A stretch of 60,037 nucleotides of DNA from positions 1-60,037 of the forward strand of contig NZ_JAINZP010000026.1 in the NCBI RefSeq assembly GCF_020166435.1, read 5' to 3'. Shown piece by piece: positions 1 to 8,888 of this stretch. The notes beneath the pieces are model-generated. The model was not told where the DNA came from. It did not search any database and saw only the letters and a list, made by a program, of their open reading frames with translations. The translations under genes and the position numbers were made by a program. The DNA is from Pectobacterium versatile. Its GTDB lineage: Bacteria > Pseudomonadota > Gammaproteobacteria > Enterobacterales > Enterobacteriaceae. Each line of letters begins with the position of its first letter. Within the stretch, counting starts at the first letter, position 1.

Positions 1-5
1 CTTTT

Positions 6-722
6 TTAGCAGCAGAGAAAGGTGGTGACGTCGTACTCTCTTAACAGATACGCGCCTTTAAAACGGCGTCCGGCGTAAAACATTGGCGTCAGATCGGTCA
101 GCAGTTCCAGCTCGAACTCGCGTTTGGTGATATCCAGCGCCACCAGTCGGGCATCCAGAAAATCGAAATAGTGCCTAACTTGCGGGTAAAGCGCCTTGAA
201 CAGGCTCTCCTTCGCCGAGAAGCTGATCGTCAGCAAACAGCTAAATGCCTCATCCCGCTCCTGAAACCACTGGAACTCTTCATCGCCAATGATGCCGGGC
301 CACAGCGACTGCGCACGCTCGTCGGACATAAATCCTTCGATATCCACACCCACGCACGATAGCGCATCGCTACGTAAATGGGCGGCGCAGAGTACGCTGT
401 CTTTGTTATGGCTCAGCGAACCAGCAATATTTCCCGGCCACTGCGGCGAGCGGTCTTCTCCGCTATGCAGAACAAAACCAGGGTGATCCAGCTTGTTCAA
501 CACATGTTTGGCAACACAACGCCCAGCCAAAAATTCGGCACGTCGTTTCGGTACGGCGCGCTCTAGCGCGTCGGAAAAAGGAATGTTCGCCTCGGCAAAA
601 AGCGCGTCGTCGTAGGCAGACAAATGGAAATGGCAGCGTGCAGTAATACCTGGGTAGGCGGCACCGTCCGTTGCCCGTGGAAAAGAAATCCATTCAACAT
701 CATCAATAAAAGCAGAAAGCAT
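6..722 (-). CDS. 4'-phosphopantetheinyl transferase (EntD/Sfp superfamily)
   Basis: The 238-residue protein should transfer the phosphopantetheine arm of coenzyme A to a carrier-protein serine, activating a siderophore, polyketide or peptide synthetase. The family signature is visible: a GVDIE motif (Mg2+-binding Asp and Glu) and, further on, FSAKESLFKAL, matching the WxxKEA helix. The N-terminal region with RRAEFLAGR also fits EntD-type enzymes. An upstream TTG in the same frame is possible, but the ATG at 722 has GGAG five bases before it and is preferred. No synthetase gene lies in the window, so the carrier-protein partner is unknown. Confidence 0.85.
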   Translation of the reverse strand: MLSAFIDDVEWISFPRATDGAAYPGITARCHFHLSAYDDALFAEANIPFSDALERAVPKRRAEFLAGRCVAKHVLNKLDHPGFVLHSGEDRSPQWPGNIAGSLSHNKDSVLCAAHLRSDALSCVGVDIEGFMSDERAQSLWPGIIGDEEFQWFQERDEAFSCLLTISFSAKESLFKALYPQVRHYFDFLDARLVALDITKREFELELLTDLTPMFYAGRRFKGAYLLREYDVTTFLCC

Positions 723-871
723 GTTGCTCCACTCAGGCAAGCATATCGCACCCGCATTCGGTAAATGCTGCGCAAGCCACGCTTAAACCCTGAATAATGT
801 AGGGGCTTAAACGAACAATGGACGACTTTCGCCGCCCATCATCTCGCTACTGCAAGAATGCCTGGTTACAT

Positions 872-2149
872 TTACAGGGCCAGGAAGAACCCTGCGATGC
901 AGGCGCTCATCAGGTTAGAAAGCGTACCTGCCGCAACCGCTTTCAAACCAAAGCGGGCAATATCCTGACGCCGAGTCGGTGCCATACTGCCCAAACCTCC
1001 AATAAGGATAGCAATAGACGAAAGGTTAGCAAAGCCGCACAGCGCGAACGAAATCACAGCTTTGGTATGATCCGACAGAACCTGCAAACCAGCGGCCTGC
1101 ACCACCTCATCCGCTTTCAGATATTCACTGAAATTCAGGTAAGCAACGAACTCGTTGACGATCAGTTTTTGCCCAATGAACGAGCCCGCCACGGTTGCCT
1201 CACTCCACGGGATACCAATCAGGAACGCGACAGGCGCAAAGCACCAACCCAGAATCAGTTCCAGTGACAGCTGCGGGTAGTCAAACCAGCCGCCAATGCC
1301 GCCCAGAATACCGTTCAACACGGCGATCAAGGCGATAAACGCCAGCAGCATCGCCCCCACATTCAGCGCCAGCTGCATACCGGACGCCGCACCGCTTGCC
1401 GCCGCATCGATGACGTTAGCCGGGCGATCGTCTTCATCGACAAAGCCAACCATCTCATCATGGTCGTGCGTTTTTTCCGTTTCCGGCACCATCAGTTTGG
1501 CGAACAGTAACCCGCCCGGGGCAGCCATGAAGGACGCTGCAATCAGGTATTCCAACGGCACGCCCATCTGGGCATAGCCCGCCATCACCGCACCGGCAAT
1601 TGAGGCCAACCCACCACACATCACGGCAAACAGTTCTGACTGCGTCATGTTGGCAATATACGGACGGACCACCAGCGGCGCTTCCGTTTGACCGACAAAG
1701 ATATTGGCCGTCGCAGAGAGCGATTCAGTACGGGAGGTGCCTAGCAGTTTCTGCAATCCGCCACCGAGTACCTTGATGACGATCTGCATAATGCCCATGT
1801 AGTACAACACGGCGATCAGAGAAGAGAAAAAGACGATAATCGGCAAGACGCGGAGTGCGAAAACAAAGCCACCACCGCCAAATACTTCGAACATTTTGTC
1901 GGAGACCAGACCGCCAAACATGAACGAAACGCCTTGATTTCCGTAGGCGATAACGTTTGCTACACCGCCCGTCAAACCTTCCAGAATCTTGCGGCCTACT
2001 GGTACATACAGCACCAGCGCACCGATACCGATCTGAAGAATGAAAGCACCGGCTACGGTGCGCAATCTGATAGCTTTACGGTTATTGGACAGCATAACCG
2101 CGCACAGCATCAGAACAATCATGCCGATGAGACTCATAACGAGTTGCAT
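872..2149 (-). CDS. Concentrative nucleoside transporter (NupC/CNT family)
   Basis: A 425-residue multi-pass inner-membrane protein of the NupC family, which imports nucleosides with protons or sodium ions. Visible family features are the N-terminal hydrophobic helices, the central segment [13 protein letters not shown] (CNT signature, compare G-x-x-E-x-P), the [15 protein letters not shown] stretch, and a C-terminal [11 protein letters not shown] motif. The start at 2149 was chosen over an in-frame extension to 2239 because AGGGA lies just upstream and the extension is not hydrophobic in the expected way. It is closer to the NupX-like branch than to E. coli NupC, but the exact substrate cannot be read from sequence. 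An ERIC element lies in its leader. Confidence 0.88.
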   Translation of the reverse strand: MQLVMSLIGMIVLMLCAVMLSNNRKAIRLRTVAGAFILQIGIGALVLYVPVGRKILEGLTGGVANVIAYGNQGVSFMFGGLVSDKMFEVFGGGGFVFALRVLPIIVFFSSLIAVLYYMGIMQIVIKVLGGGLQKLLGTSRTESLSATANIFVGQTEAPLVVRPYIANMTQSELFAVMCGGLASIAGAVMAGYAQMGVPLEYLIAASFMAAPGGLLFAKLMVPETEKTHDHDEMVGFVDEDDRPANVIDAAASGAASGMQLALNVGAMLLAFIALIAVLNGILGGIGGWFDYPQLSLELILGWCFAPVAFLIGIPWSEATVAGSFIGQKLIVNEFVAYLNFSEYLKADEVVQAAGLQVLSDHTKAVISFALCGFANLSSIAILIGGLGSMAPTRRQDIARFGLKAVAAGTLSNLMSACIAGFFLAL

Positions 2150-2236
2150 GTGTAGTTCCCTATAACGCATGAAAAAGTGAGAGCATAATAAAAATCGGGT
2201 CACCAGAACGGTAAACACGCGCTGGCGAACTAATCC

Positions 2237-2363
2237 CATACTCTAAATAATTCAAGTTTCAGGCAGGCGGCAAGCGAAGGCATCCCGATGAGCTTACTCA
2301 GGTAAGTGATTCGGGTAACTGAACGCGGCCAACGCACATGTAACTTGAAGTATGACGAGTATA
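2237..2363 (-). repeat. ERIC element, copy 1 (127 bp)
   Basis: This 127-bp imperfect palindrome has the hallmarks of Enterobacterial Repetitive Intergenic Consensus: a GAGCTTACTCAGGTAAGTGA core, a CCAACGCACATG segment, and a TTGAAGTATGACGAGTATA end. A second copy in the opposite orientation is at 47952-48078. It lies between the nucleoside transporter and its probable promoter, so it would be transcribed into a large hairpin in that gene's 5' leader. Confidence 0.9.
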
Positions 2364-2451
2364 AAGACAGGCCCGTGAAGGTCGCTAATTTATGTCACAA
2401 ATACATACAACATCGAACAGTCAAAAACACTGAAAAGTGATCTTCATCACA
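2358..2451 (-). promoter_or_regulatory. Probable CRP/CytR-type promoter of the nucleoside transporter
   Basis: Two CRP-like sites are visible. The distal one is AGTGA-TCTTCA-TCACA at 2436-2451. The proximal one is a weaker TGTGA half-site reading on the minus strand from 2399. Their centres are about 52 bp apart, the spacing typical of E. coli CytR-regulated nucleoside promoters. A -10 hexamer TATACT lies at 2363-2358, formed by the end of the ERIC element. This puts the proximal CRP site about 40.5 bp upstream of the predicted start near 2351. No good -35 is present, as expected for a CRP-dependent class II promoter. The assignment is inferred. Confidence 0.5.
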
Positions 2452-2589
2452 ATTTTATGGTTGGCATATGAAATCGAAATGACTGTTCTGCTTGTTGTTG
2501 CACAGAAATAACAGAAAAGCGGAAGCAAAAGATTCTTCCACTTGGGGGAATCGTAGTGGTGTAACAGTAGCGTCGTAACACTTTCAGCG

Positions 2590-3387
2590 TTACGTCGGGC
2601 TCAGCCGTCCAAACAGCCTGAATGAATTCTGCCACAGCGCTTCGGCAATCTCTTCAGGCGATTCTGCACGTAGCTCACACAGCGTTTGAAATGCGCACGA
2701 AATACGTTCAGGTCGGTTTGGCTGCCCCTGATAACCACTCATCGGCATATCGGGCGCGTCGGTTTCCAGCAGCAGCCGATCTAACGGCAGCTGCGCGATT
2801 GCCTGACGCGTTTTATTCGCTCTGTCATAGGTTATGGTTCCCCCTACGCCGATGTAATAGCCCAGCCGGATAAAAGCCTGCGCCTGTGCCAGGCTACCTG
2901 CAAACCCGTGAACCACGCCGGTACGCGGCACATCGATACGGCGCAGTAATTGCGCCAGCCTGTCGTGGCTGCGTCGCGAGTGCAGAATCGTCGGGAGATC
3001 GTATTTTTTCGCCAGCCGAAGCTGAGTATCAAGGAAGGTAAGCTGCCGCTCAAACTGCGGTTCCGGCATATAGAGATCCAACCCAATCTCCCCCACCGCC
3101 ACCAGTTTGGCGGGTAACTGGCGCAGTTCGTCTTCCAGACGGAGCAGGTCGCTCTCCTGATGCTCGGCGATATAAAGCGGGTGAAGGCCCAGTGCGGCGT
3201 AGAGCGGTGAGTAAGTGCGAGTGAGCGTCAACACGCGCTCAAAATGCTGAGAAGCCACGGCAGGAATGATGATGCGCTCAACCCCAGCATCTTGCGCCAG
3301 ATGCAAGCTTTCCGGTGCATCATCATAGAATAAGGGGAAATCAAAATGGCAGTGGGTATCGATAAAACGGTATCGTTCAGAAAGCAC
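2590..3387 (-). CDS. yjjV: TatD-family metal-dependent hydrolase YjjV
   Basis: A 265-residue TIM-barrel hydrolase of the TatD family. Metal-binding motifs are visible: FIDTHCHFDFP at the N-terminus (HxH), VGEIGLDL (Glu ligand), LHSRR (His ligand), VVHGF (His ligand) and LLETDAPDMP (Asp ligand) near the end. The sequence closely matches E. coli YjjV, whose order beside ytjA, osmY and prfC is also kept. The start is taken as GTG 3387, because GGAGAG precedes it by about six bases. The longer frame to 3420 would begin with TTG. TatD proteins are putative nucleases or deoxyribonucleases; the physiological substrate of YjjV is not settled. Confidence 0.92.
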   Translation of the reverse strand: MLSERYRFIDTHCHFDFPLFYDDAPESLHLAQDAGVERIIIPAVASQHFERVLTLTRTYSPLYAALGLHPLYIAEHQESDLLRLEDELRQLPAKLVAVGEIGLDLYMPEPQFERQLTFLDTQLRLAKKYDLPTILHSRRSHDRLAQLLRRIDVPRTGVVHGFAGSLAQAQAFIRLGYYIGVGGTITYDRANKTRQAIAQLPLDRLLLETDAPDMPMSGYQGQPNRPERISCAFQTLCELRAESPEEIAEALWQNSFRLFGRLSPT

Positions 3388-3501
3388 GTTGCTTCTCTCC
3401 GTCAAGATTAGACCCGTCAAGATAAGGCGACCTAATCTACGCCCAAGAACTATCCTGCCAAAACCTCATGGCAGAATCGGACTTGTCGTTGCGGTGAGGC
3501 C

Positions 3502-3693
3502 TCAGTGTAACGTGGTTTTCTCTGAGGATACCTCTTCGTGCGCTTTTCCGTAACCCTCTTGCAAGACACCGGACAGGTAATCGTTACTCCCTTCCAGCCA
3601 GGCGCAGTCGCTGTCAAACCAATCGGCCCACAGCGCGAGGAAATTCCCTTTCCACTGTTTCCATTTGCCAACAACGATATCGCTATTCATCAT
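3502..3693 (-). CDS. CsbD-family stress protein (YjbJ-like)
   Basis: A 63-residue hydrophilic protein with the CsbD-type start GKWKQWKGNFLALWADWFDSD, close in layout to E. coli YjbJ (GNWKQFKGKVKEQWGKLTDDD), then an EGSNDYLSGVLQEGYGKA segment like YjbJ's EGKRDQLVGKIQERYG. Such proteins accumulate under general stress; the biochemical role is unknown. AGGAGG stands immediately upstream of two adjacent ATGs (3693 and 3690), so the exact first residue is uncertain. It is inserted between ytjA and yjjV relative to the E. coli order, next to another stress gene (osmY), which fits RpoS-type control (inference). Confidence 0.85.
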   Translation of the reverse strand: MMNSDIVVGKWKQWKGNFLALWADWFDSDCAWLEGSNDYLSGVLQEGYGKAHEEVSSEKTTLH

Positions 3694-3820
3694 AAACCTC
3701 CTGATAAACTGTCGAAATGCAGCAAATACGTGAACAGTGTGCCGGTAAAATATGACAGCCGCGTGGCGCGGCTGTGTGCTCTGTATGACATTTCTTTCTA
3801 TAGAGAAAGAATGCGCTGTG

Positions 3821-3982
3821 CTACGGCCGTTTCCGACCCGTGAACAAGCTAACCAGAAACAGAATAATACCGACTACAAAGACGATTTTTGCCGCGCCAG
3901 CTGCTGTGCCGGCCAACCCGCCGAAACCCAGTGCCGCAGCAATGAGTGCGATGACTAAAAATATAATGCCCCAACGAAACAT
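3821..3982 (-). CDS. ytjA: Small membrane protein YtjA (DUF1328)
   Basis: A 53-codon gene translating as [20 protein letters not shown] and onward to the C-terminus LFTGRKRP, nearly identical to E. coli YtjA and the same length. It has two hydrophobic stretches separated by a short AGTAAGAAK segment, so it should sit in the inner membrane. GGAG lies eight bases before the ATG. It is between the CsbD-like gene and osmY on the same strand, as in E. coli apart from the added CsbD gene. Function is unknown in the family. Confidence 0.95.
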   Translation of the reverse strand: MFRWGIIFLVIALIAAALGFGGLAGTAAGAAKIVFVVGIILFLVSLFTGRKRP

Positions 3983-4127
3983 ACGCTCTCCTTACCAGAC
4001 AAAATGAAAAATCATGGTGGTCATCCTGACGCGATTCTTGCGTCCTGACTGCGTATCCACAGGTGGTGTTTTATTATGCGGATTAGGTAGGGTTATCCGC
4101 CATTACGGATAACCCAGTATCAAATGG

Positions 4128-4736
4128 TTATTTAACTGTCAGGTCGTTCTTGACGCTTTTCACACCGTCGACGGCCTTCGCAATACTCTCAGCACGGTCG
4201 GACTGTGCTTTGTTATCCACCCCGCCGCTCAGTTGCACGACGCCAGCCTGCGTTTCGACTTTCACTTTACGGGACGGAACAATGTCATCCGCCAACAGCT
4301 TGGCCTTAATGGTGCTGGTAATCACGGCATCATCGGCATACGCGCCAACCGATTGTGATTGATTATCTTTCACCTGCAGTTTATCGCTGACAGACTGGAC
4401 ACCCTCAACCTGCGTAGTGATTTCTACCGCACGGGAGCTCAATTCCTGACTACCGACAAAGCCGCTCAGCGTGACGACGCCATTTGATGTTTCAACGGAA
4501 ATATCGCTGCTGGTAATCGATTTGTCTTCCAACAATGCACTCTTCACTTTTGCTGTGATAGCGCTGTCACTGACGTAGCCAGAGGCTTTATTGGCGGAGC
4601 TATCGATTTTTGCACCCGTTGTGTCCGCGATACGCTCTACTTTCTGCCCTAACGTTTCTTCAGCCATAGCACCGCCAGCCAGAATCGACCCCAGAGCAAC
4701 TACGATCAGCGATTGTGTCAATTTGGTCTTTTTCAT
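4128..4736 (-). CDS. osmY: Periplasmic BON-domain protein OsmY
   Basis: A 202-residue secreted protein with a signal peptide ending near GGAMA-EE (about residue 25) and two BON domains, roughly residues 54-123 and 132-202. The C-terminal half (KAKLLADDIVPSRKVKVET, then QSDRAESIAKAVDGVKSVKN) is nearly identical to E. coli OsmY. OsmY is an osmotically and RpoS-induced periplasmic protein proposed to bind membranes or act as a chaperone. The position upstream of ytjA and downstream of prfC matches E. coli. The 504-bp region before it should hold its promoter. Confidence 0.95.
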   Translation of the reverse strand: MKKTKLTQSLIVVALGSILAGGAMAEETLGQKVERIADTTGAKIDSSANKASGYVSDSAITAKVKSALLEDKSITSSDISVETSNGVVTLSGFVGSQELSSRAVEITTQVEGVQSVSDKLQVKDNQSQSVGAYADDAVITSTIKAKLLADDIVPSRKVKVETQAGVVQLSGGVDNKAQSDRAESIAKAVDGVKSVKNDLTVK

Positions 4737-5240
4737 CGATGTCTTCCTTCTTATGCTCTTCTATAAACCCGAAAAACCGATTTGGGTCACGTTAACGCCT
4801 GCACCGTCATCAGCAAATCAAGGTGATAATGACGTTATCAATACTCCGATGATTCCCTCTACTTGCATAAAAAAATCAGAGTATTGAATTGCAAAGACGA
4901 AACAAATCAAAATAATGAACCAACTTAAATTGCACTAACAGTTGAACAAGCTAAATCAGTTAACACGCTGTTAACTATAGCCTACAGAATGGAAAATCAC
5001 AGAGGAACAGGGGAATAGGCGCAGCAATTCAGATTTGTCTGTTGCACTGAAACGAGAAATAAAAGCAGGAAGGAAAAAAGACTAATACATTGTTTTTTAA
5101 TACATTTAAAAATAAAAACACCCGGCACTTTTGGCCTAAAGCCAAGCATAACCGGGTGATGATTATTTTAACAACATGGTCACTATTTAAACGCCACAGC
5201 CACTACTCTTTTCGTGAAACCGTGGCACTACCAATCAAAA
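4737..5240. promoter_or_regulatory. Intergenic region osmY-prfC with inverted repeats
   Basis: No gene is visible. Two inverted repeats stand out besides the prfC terminator: CAATACTC (4839-4846) with GAGTATTG (4879-4886), and AGTTAACA-CGC-TGTTAACT (4958-4976), a perfect 8-bp-arm palindrome that looks like an operator. Given the minus-strand osmY gene next to it, these may belong to osmY control, but no regulator can be named. The rest is AT-rich and unassigned. Confidence 0.4.
5119..5158 (-). terminator. Rho-independent terminator of prfC
   Basis: CACCCGG (5119-5125) pairs with CCGGGTG (5152-5158), and an inner TTGGC/GCCAA stem adds to the hairpin. Read on the minus strand it is followed by TGTTTTTATTTTT, a good U-tract, and it lies about 80 bp past the prfC stop codon. 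Confidence 0.8.
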
Positions 5241-6830
5241 TTAATGCTCACGCGTTTGGTGGAACTTCACTTCTGGATAGCGTTCCCGCGTCAGGTTCAG
5301 GTTCACCATCGTCGGTGCGATATAGGCCAGATTATCACCGCCATCCAGCGCCAGATGCTGTTCGTTCTTACGCTTAAACTCTTCGAATTTCTTCACATCG
5401 CTGCACTCAACCCAGCGCGCGGTAGAAACGTTCACTGACTCGTAAATCGCCTCAACGTTGTATTCCGTTTTCAGACGAGCAACCACCACATCAAATTGCA
5501 GCACACCGACCGCACCCACGATAAGGTCGTTGTTGGTCAATGGACGGAAGACCTGCACCGCGCCTTCCTCGGACAGCTGTACCAGCCCTTTAAGCAGCTG
5601 TTTCTGCTTGAGCGGGTCACGCAGGCGGATACGACGGAACAGTTCCGGCGCAAAGTTGGGGATACCAGTGAATTTCATGTCTTCACCCTGCGTAAACGTA
5701 TCACCAATCTGGATAGTGCCGTGGTTGTGTAACCCGATGATATCGCCGGGGTAGGCTTCTTCAATGTGGGAACGGTCGCCCGCCATAAAGGTCAGCGCGT
5801 CTGAAATCACCACGTCTTTGCCAGTACGCACCTGACGCAGCTTCATGCTTTTTTCATATCTCCCGGACACGACGCGCATAAAGGCCACGCGGTCACGGTG
5901 TTTCGGGTCCATGTTGGCCTGAATCTTGAACACAAAGCCGGTGAATTTCTCTTCCGCTGCCGTCACTTCACGCGTATCTGTTTTACGCGGCATCGGCGCA
6001 GGTGCCCAGGCGATTAGCCCATCCAGCATATGGTCAACGCCGAAGTTCCCCAGCGCCGTACCAAAGAAGACTGGCGTCAGTTCACCTGCCAGAAATGCGT
6101 CCAGTTCAAATTCGTGCGATGCCCCTTGCACCAGCTCCAGCTCTTCACGCAGCTGTGCAGCCAGCTCTTCGCCAACGGCGGTATCCAGTTCCGGGTTATC
6201 CAGCCCTTTAACGATACGCACTTCCTGAATCGTATGGCCTTTACCGGTCTGATACAGATAGGTTTCGTCTTTATAAAGGTGGTACACGCCTTTGAACAGT
6301 TTACCGCAGCCAATCGGCCAGGTAATCGGTGCGCAGGCAATCTTAAGCTCGCTCTCGACTTCATCCAGCACTTCCATCGGATCGCGGATGTCACGGTCAA
6401 GTTTGTTCATGAACGTCAGAATCGGGGTGTCGCGCAGACGAGTGACTTCCATCAGCTTACGCGTACGATCTTCGACCCCTTTCGCGGCGTCGATCACCAT
6501 CAGGCAACAGTCCACCGCCGTCAGCGTACGATAGGTATCTTCGGAGAAATCTTCGTGCCCTGGGGTATCCAGCAGGTTAACCAGACATTCGCGGTAGGGA
6601 AACTGCATCACGGACGTGGTGATGGAGATACCACGCTGTTTTTCCATCTCCATCCAGTCGGATTTCGCATGCTGGTTCGAACCACGCCCTTTTACCGTAC
6701 CGGCAGTCTGGATCGCCTGTCCGAACAGCAGGACCTTTTCGGTAATCGTGGTTTTACCGGCATCGGGGTGAGAAATGATAGCGAACGTTCTTCTTTTGGA
6801 GACTTCGCGGGCGTATTCACTTGGAGACAT
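5241..6830 (-). CDS. prfC: Peptide chain release factor 3
   Basis: A 529-residue translational GTPase that recycles RF1 and RF2 from the ribosome after peptide release. G-domain motifs are intact: P-loop HPDAGKT (residues 21-27), DTPGH (88-92) and NKLD (142-145). The C-terminus ends FHQTREH, as in E. coli, and the length equals E. coli RF3 when translation starts at ATG 6830. An in-frame GTG at 6857 would add nine residues; neither start has a strong Shine-Dalgarno sequence, so the start is uncertain. It is followed by osmY on the same strand but separated by a terminator, so it is probably its own unit. Confidence 0.97.
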   Translation of the reverse strand: MSPSEYAREVSKRRTFAIISHPDAGKTTITEKVLLFGQAIQTAGTVKGRGSNQHAKSDWMEMEKQRGISITTSVMQFPYRECLVNLLDTPGHEDFSEDTYRTLTAVDCCLMVIDAAKGVEDRTRKLMEVTRLRDTPILTFMNKLDRDIRDPMEVLDEVESELKIACAPITWPIGCGKLFKGVYHLYKDETYLYQTGKGHTIQEVRIVKGLDNPELDTAVGEELAAQLREELELVQGASHEFELDAFLAGELTPVFFGTALGNFGVDHMLDGLIAWAPAPMPRKTDTREVTAAEEKFTGFVFKIQANMDPKHRDRVAFMRVVSGRYEKSMKLRQVRTGKDVVISDALTFMAGDRSHIEEAYPGDIIGLHNHGTIQIGDTFTQGEDMKFTGIPNFAPELFRRIRLRDPLKQKQLLKGLVQLSEEGAVQVFRPLTNNDLIVGAVGVLQFDVVVARLKTEYNVEAIYESVNVSTARWVECSDVKKFEEFKRKNEQHLALDGGDNLAYIAPTMVNLNLTRERYPEVKFHQTREH

Positions 6831-6972
6831 GATTTTCAGGTTTCTTTTGTTAGCCACCCGGCGTCAGCATCAAGTCAACAACACACCGATGTCAGATCGT
6901 CAGGCAAAGCGGAAATAAACTGTAGCCGAGCATTTTCCCTGATTTAACGTGCAGACACAATCGGTGATGGCA

Positions 6973-7012
6973 TAAACAGCAAAGCAGGTCGCTATCACCT
7001 GCTTTGCTGTTT
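6973..7012 (-). terminator. Strong hairpin downstream of ytjB
   Basis: A perfect 17-bp stem: TAAACAGCAAAGCAGGT (6973-6989), a six-base loop, and ACCTGCTTTGCTGTTTA (6996-7012). It begins about 27 bp past the ytjB stop on the minus strand, with a short T-stretch after the stem. It could also stop transcription entering from the other side. Confidence 0.7.
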
Positions 7013-7038
7013 ATTTAGTACGCCTAGCCACCAACGTA

Positions 7039-7737
7039 TCAGAGGCTTTTCTCTTCCCCGTCTTTTTTCACTACCGCGCCGCTGTCCGGCAGCGTTTCAC
7101 GTTCCACCTCATCCCCTTCTTCTTTCACTGGCGTACTGGCGGTGAGAAGGTAAGGCGACTGCTGCCAGCGAGTTCGATGATTCTGCAAGAGCGTACGGGT
7201 CAGAATGATGCCGATAGCCAGTGAAAGCAAAATCATCAGACGCAGAATATTGGTCGTGTTATCGACCTGTCTGGCTTCGGTCGCCAGCACATGGGTATCT
7301 AAGGTAATCCGCAGGAAGCCGATCGGCCCTTCTTTTCCCTCAATCGGCTGTACCAGTTGATGGTTAAAGTAGCTACCGACCCGATTGCCGTCCAGCGCCA
7401 GCCGATCTCTCAACTGCACTTGCTCACCAATATGCGCCACCAGCGAGCCGTCCTGCTGATACACGCCAGCATCCAGAATGCGGCTGTGATCGGTAAGCTG
7501 TTTAAGGATGGTATTAATTTTTTGACTATTATCATCCACGCTGCCCATCAGCGGAGAAAGGCTGTAAGCCACCTGTCTGGAGAGCGTACGCGCCAGATCT
7601 TCAACCTGTTCAGATCGTGCCATCTGGTGGCTCAAACTGAAATAGGACGCACCTTGCATTAATACCACTAGCAGAGCGAGGCAAATCAGCACAATTGCCG
7701 TGCGGTGTAGACGAAATTTCACCCGGGCGCGAACCAT
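7039..7737 (-). CDS. ytjB: Membrane protein YtjB (Smp/AhpA family)
   Basis: A 232-residue inner-membrane protein with an N-terminal transmembrane helix (about residues 13-33), a periplasmic domain of about 130 residues, a second helix near residues 162-182 (LRLMILLSLAIGIILT) and a charged cytoplasmic tail. This layout and the divergent position next to serB match E. coli YtjB (Smp). Members have been called SmpA or hemolysin regulator AhpA; the mechanism is not established. The tail, rich in Glu and Lys, is longer than in E. coli (214 residues). Confidence 0.85.
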   Translation of the reverse strand: MVRARVKFRLHRTAIVLICLALLVVLMQGASYFSLSHQMARSEQVEDLARTLSRQVAYSLSPLMGSVDDNSQKINTILKQLTDHSRILDAGVYQQDGSLVAHIGEQVQLRDRLALDGNRVGSYFNHQLVQPIEGKEGPIGFLRITLDTHVLATEARQVDNTTNILRLMILLSLAIGIILTRTLLQNHRTRWQQSPYLLTASTPVKEEGDEVERETLPDSGAVVKKDGEEKSL

Positions 7738-7893
7738 GATAATCCTTACACGATTTGGATACTTTCATGTTGCCAGAAGCGCCAACGATAGGATAGCTTG
7801 TTGCCCAGTTTTTGGAGGGATATGTTCGGTCGACGCCACATCCTTCTTTATCACACGACTTTATCGCACTACTGCCAGCAGAGGATTTACCCC

Positions 7894-8871
7894 ATGTCGA
7901 ATAGTCTGACCTATCGTGACCTCCCTGATGAGATCAACTGTTGGCCGGGACTGCCATTATCACTGAGCGGTGACGAAGTGATGCCGCTTGACTACCGCGC
8001 TGGCGACACTGGCTGGCTTATTTATAGCGACGTCCTCGATAAAAACCTGATTTCCCGCTACCAGCGTAAACTGGGCTGTGCGATGGTGATCGTGAGCGCC
8101 TGGAACGTGGGCGATTATCAGGTCGTGCGTTTGGCTGGCACGCTGACCCCACGCGCAACCAAACTGGCCCACGAACTGGGCATCGATGTCGCGGCCATGC
8201 GTAACGCGCCAACGCTGCGTTCGCCGGGTTTACTGGTGATGGACATGGATTCCACCGCGATTCAGATCGAATGTATTGATGAAATCGCCAAACTGGCGGG
8301 TACAGGCGAACTGGTCGCTGAAGTTACCGAACGCGCGATGCGTGGCGAGCTGGATTTCGCTGACAGTCTGCGCCAGCGCGTAGGGACATTAAAAGGTGCC
8401 GACGCCAATATTTTACAGACGGTGCGTAAAACGCTGCCGCTGATGCCGGGCCTGCGTAATATGGTTAGTCAGCTTCAGGAAGCAGGCTGGCACGTCGCGA
8501 TTGCATCGGGCGGGTTTACCTACTTTGCTGATTATTTACGTGATGAGTTAGGTCTGATCGCCGCCGTTGCCAACGAATTAGGCATGCAAGACGGCAAGTT
8601 GACCGGCGACATCATCGGCACGATTGTCGATGCAAAATATAAAGCGACCACGCTGCAACAGCTGGCGGAAAAGCTGGAAATCCCAATGCATCAGACCGTT
8701 GCGATTGGTGACGGCGCAAACGATCTGCCGATGATCAAGGTAGCCAGCTTAGGCATTGCCTATCACGCCAAACCGAAGGTCAATGAGCAATCTGCGGTGA
8801 CTATCCGTCATGCCGACCTGACTGGTGTACTATGCATCCTCAGCGGCAGCATGAGACACGAAAAGCGTTAA
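7894..8871 (+). CDS. serB: Phosphoserine phosphatase SerB
   Basis: A 325-residue HAD-superfamily enzyme that removes phosphate from O-phospho-L-serine, the last step of serine biosynthesis. The HAD motif D-M-D-S-T is at residues 117-121 (nucleophile Asp117), followed by IASGGFTYF (motif II Ser) and the acidic GDGANDLPM (motif IV). The start is set at ATG 7894 to give E. coli-like length (322 residues); an open frame runs on upstream to 7798 but lacks similarity. radA follows 17 bp downstream and the two are probably co-transcribed, as in E. coli. Confidence 0.96.
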   Translation: MSNSLTYRDLPDEINCWPGLPLSLSGDEVMPLDYRAGDTGWLIYSDVLDKNLISRYQRKLGCAMVIVSAWNVGDYQVVRLAGTLTPRATKLAHELGIDVAAMRNAPTLRSPGLLVMDMDSTAIQIECIDEIAKLAGTGELVAEVTERAMRGELDFADSLRQRVGTLKGADANILQTVRKTLPLMPGLRNMVSQLQEAGWHVAIASGGFTYFADYLRDELGLIAAVANELGMQDGKLTGDIIGTIVDAKYKATTLQQLAEKLEIPMHQTVAIGDGANDLPMIKVASLGIAYHAKPKVNEQSAVTIRHADLTGVLCILSGSMRHEKR

Positions 8872-8888
8872 TCAGTGGGAGGTGATAC

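Noticed and set aside
6030-6947. A 305-codon open frame on the plus strand opposite prfC.
   Set aside because: It is antisense to the highly conserved RF3 gene, lacks family features, and its composition follows from the prfC codons.
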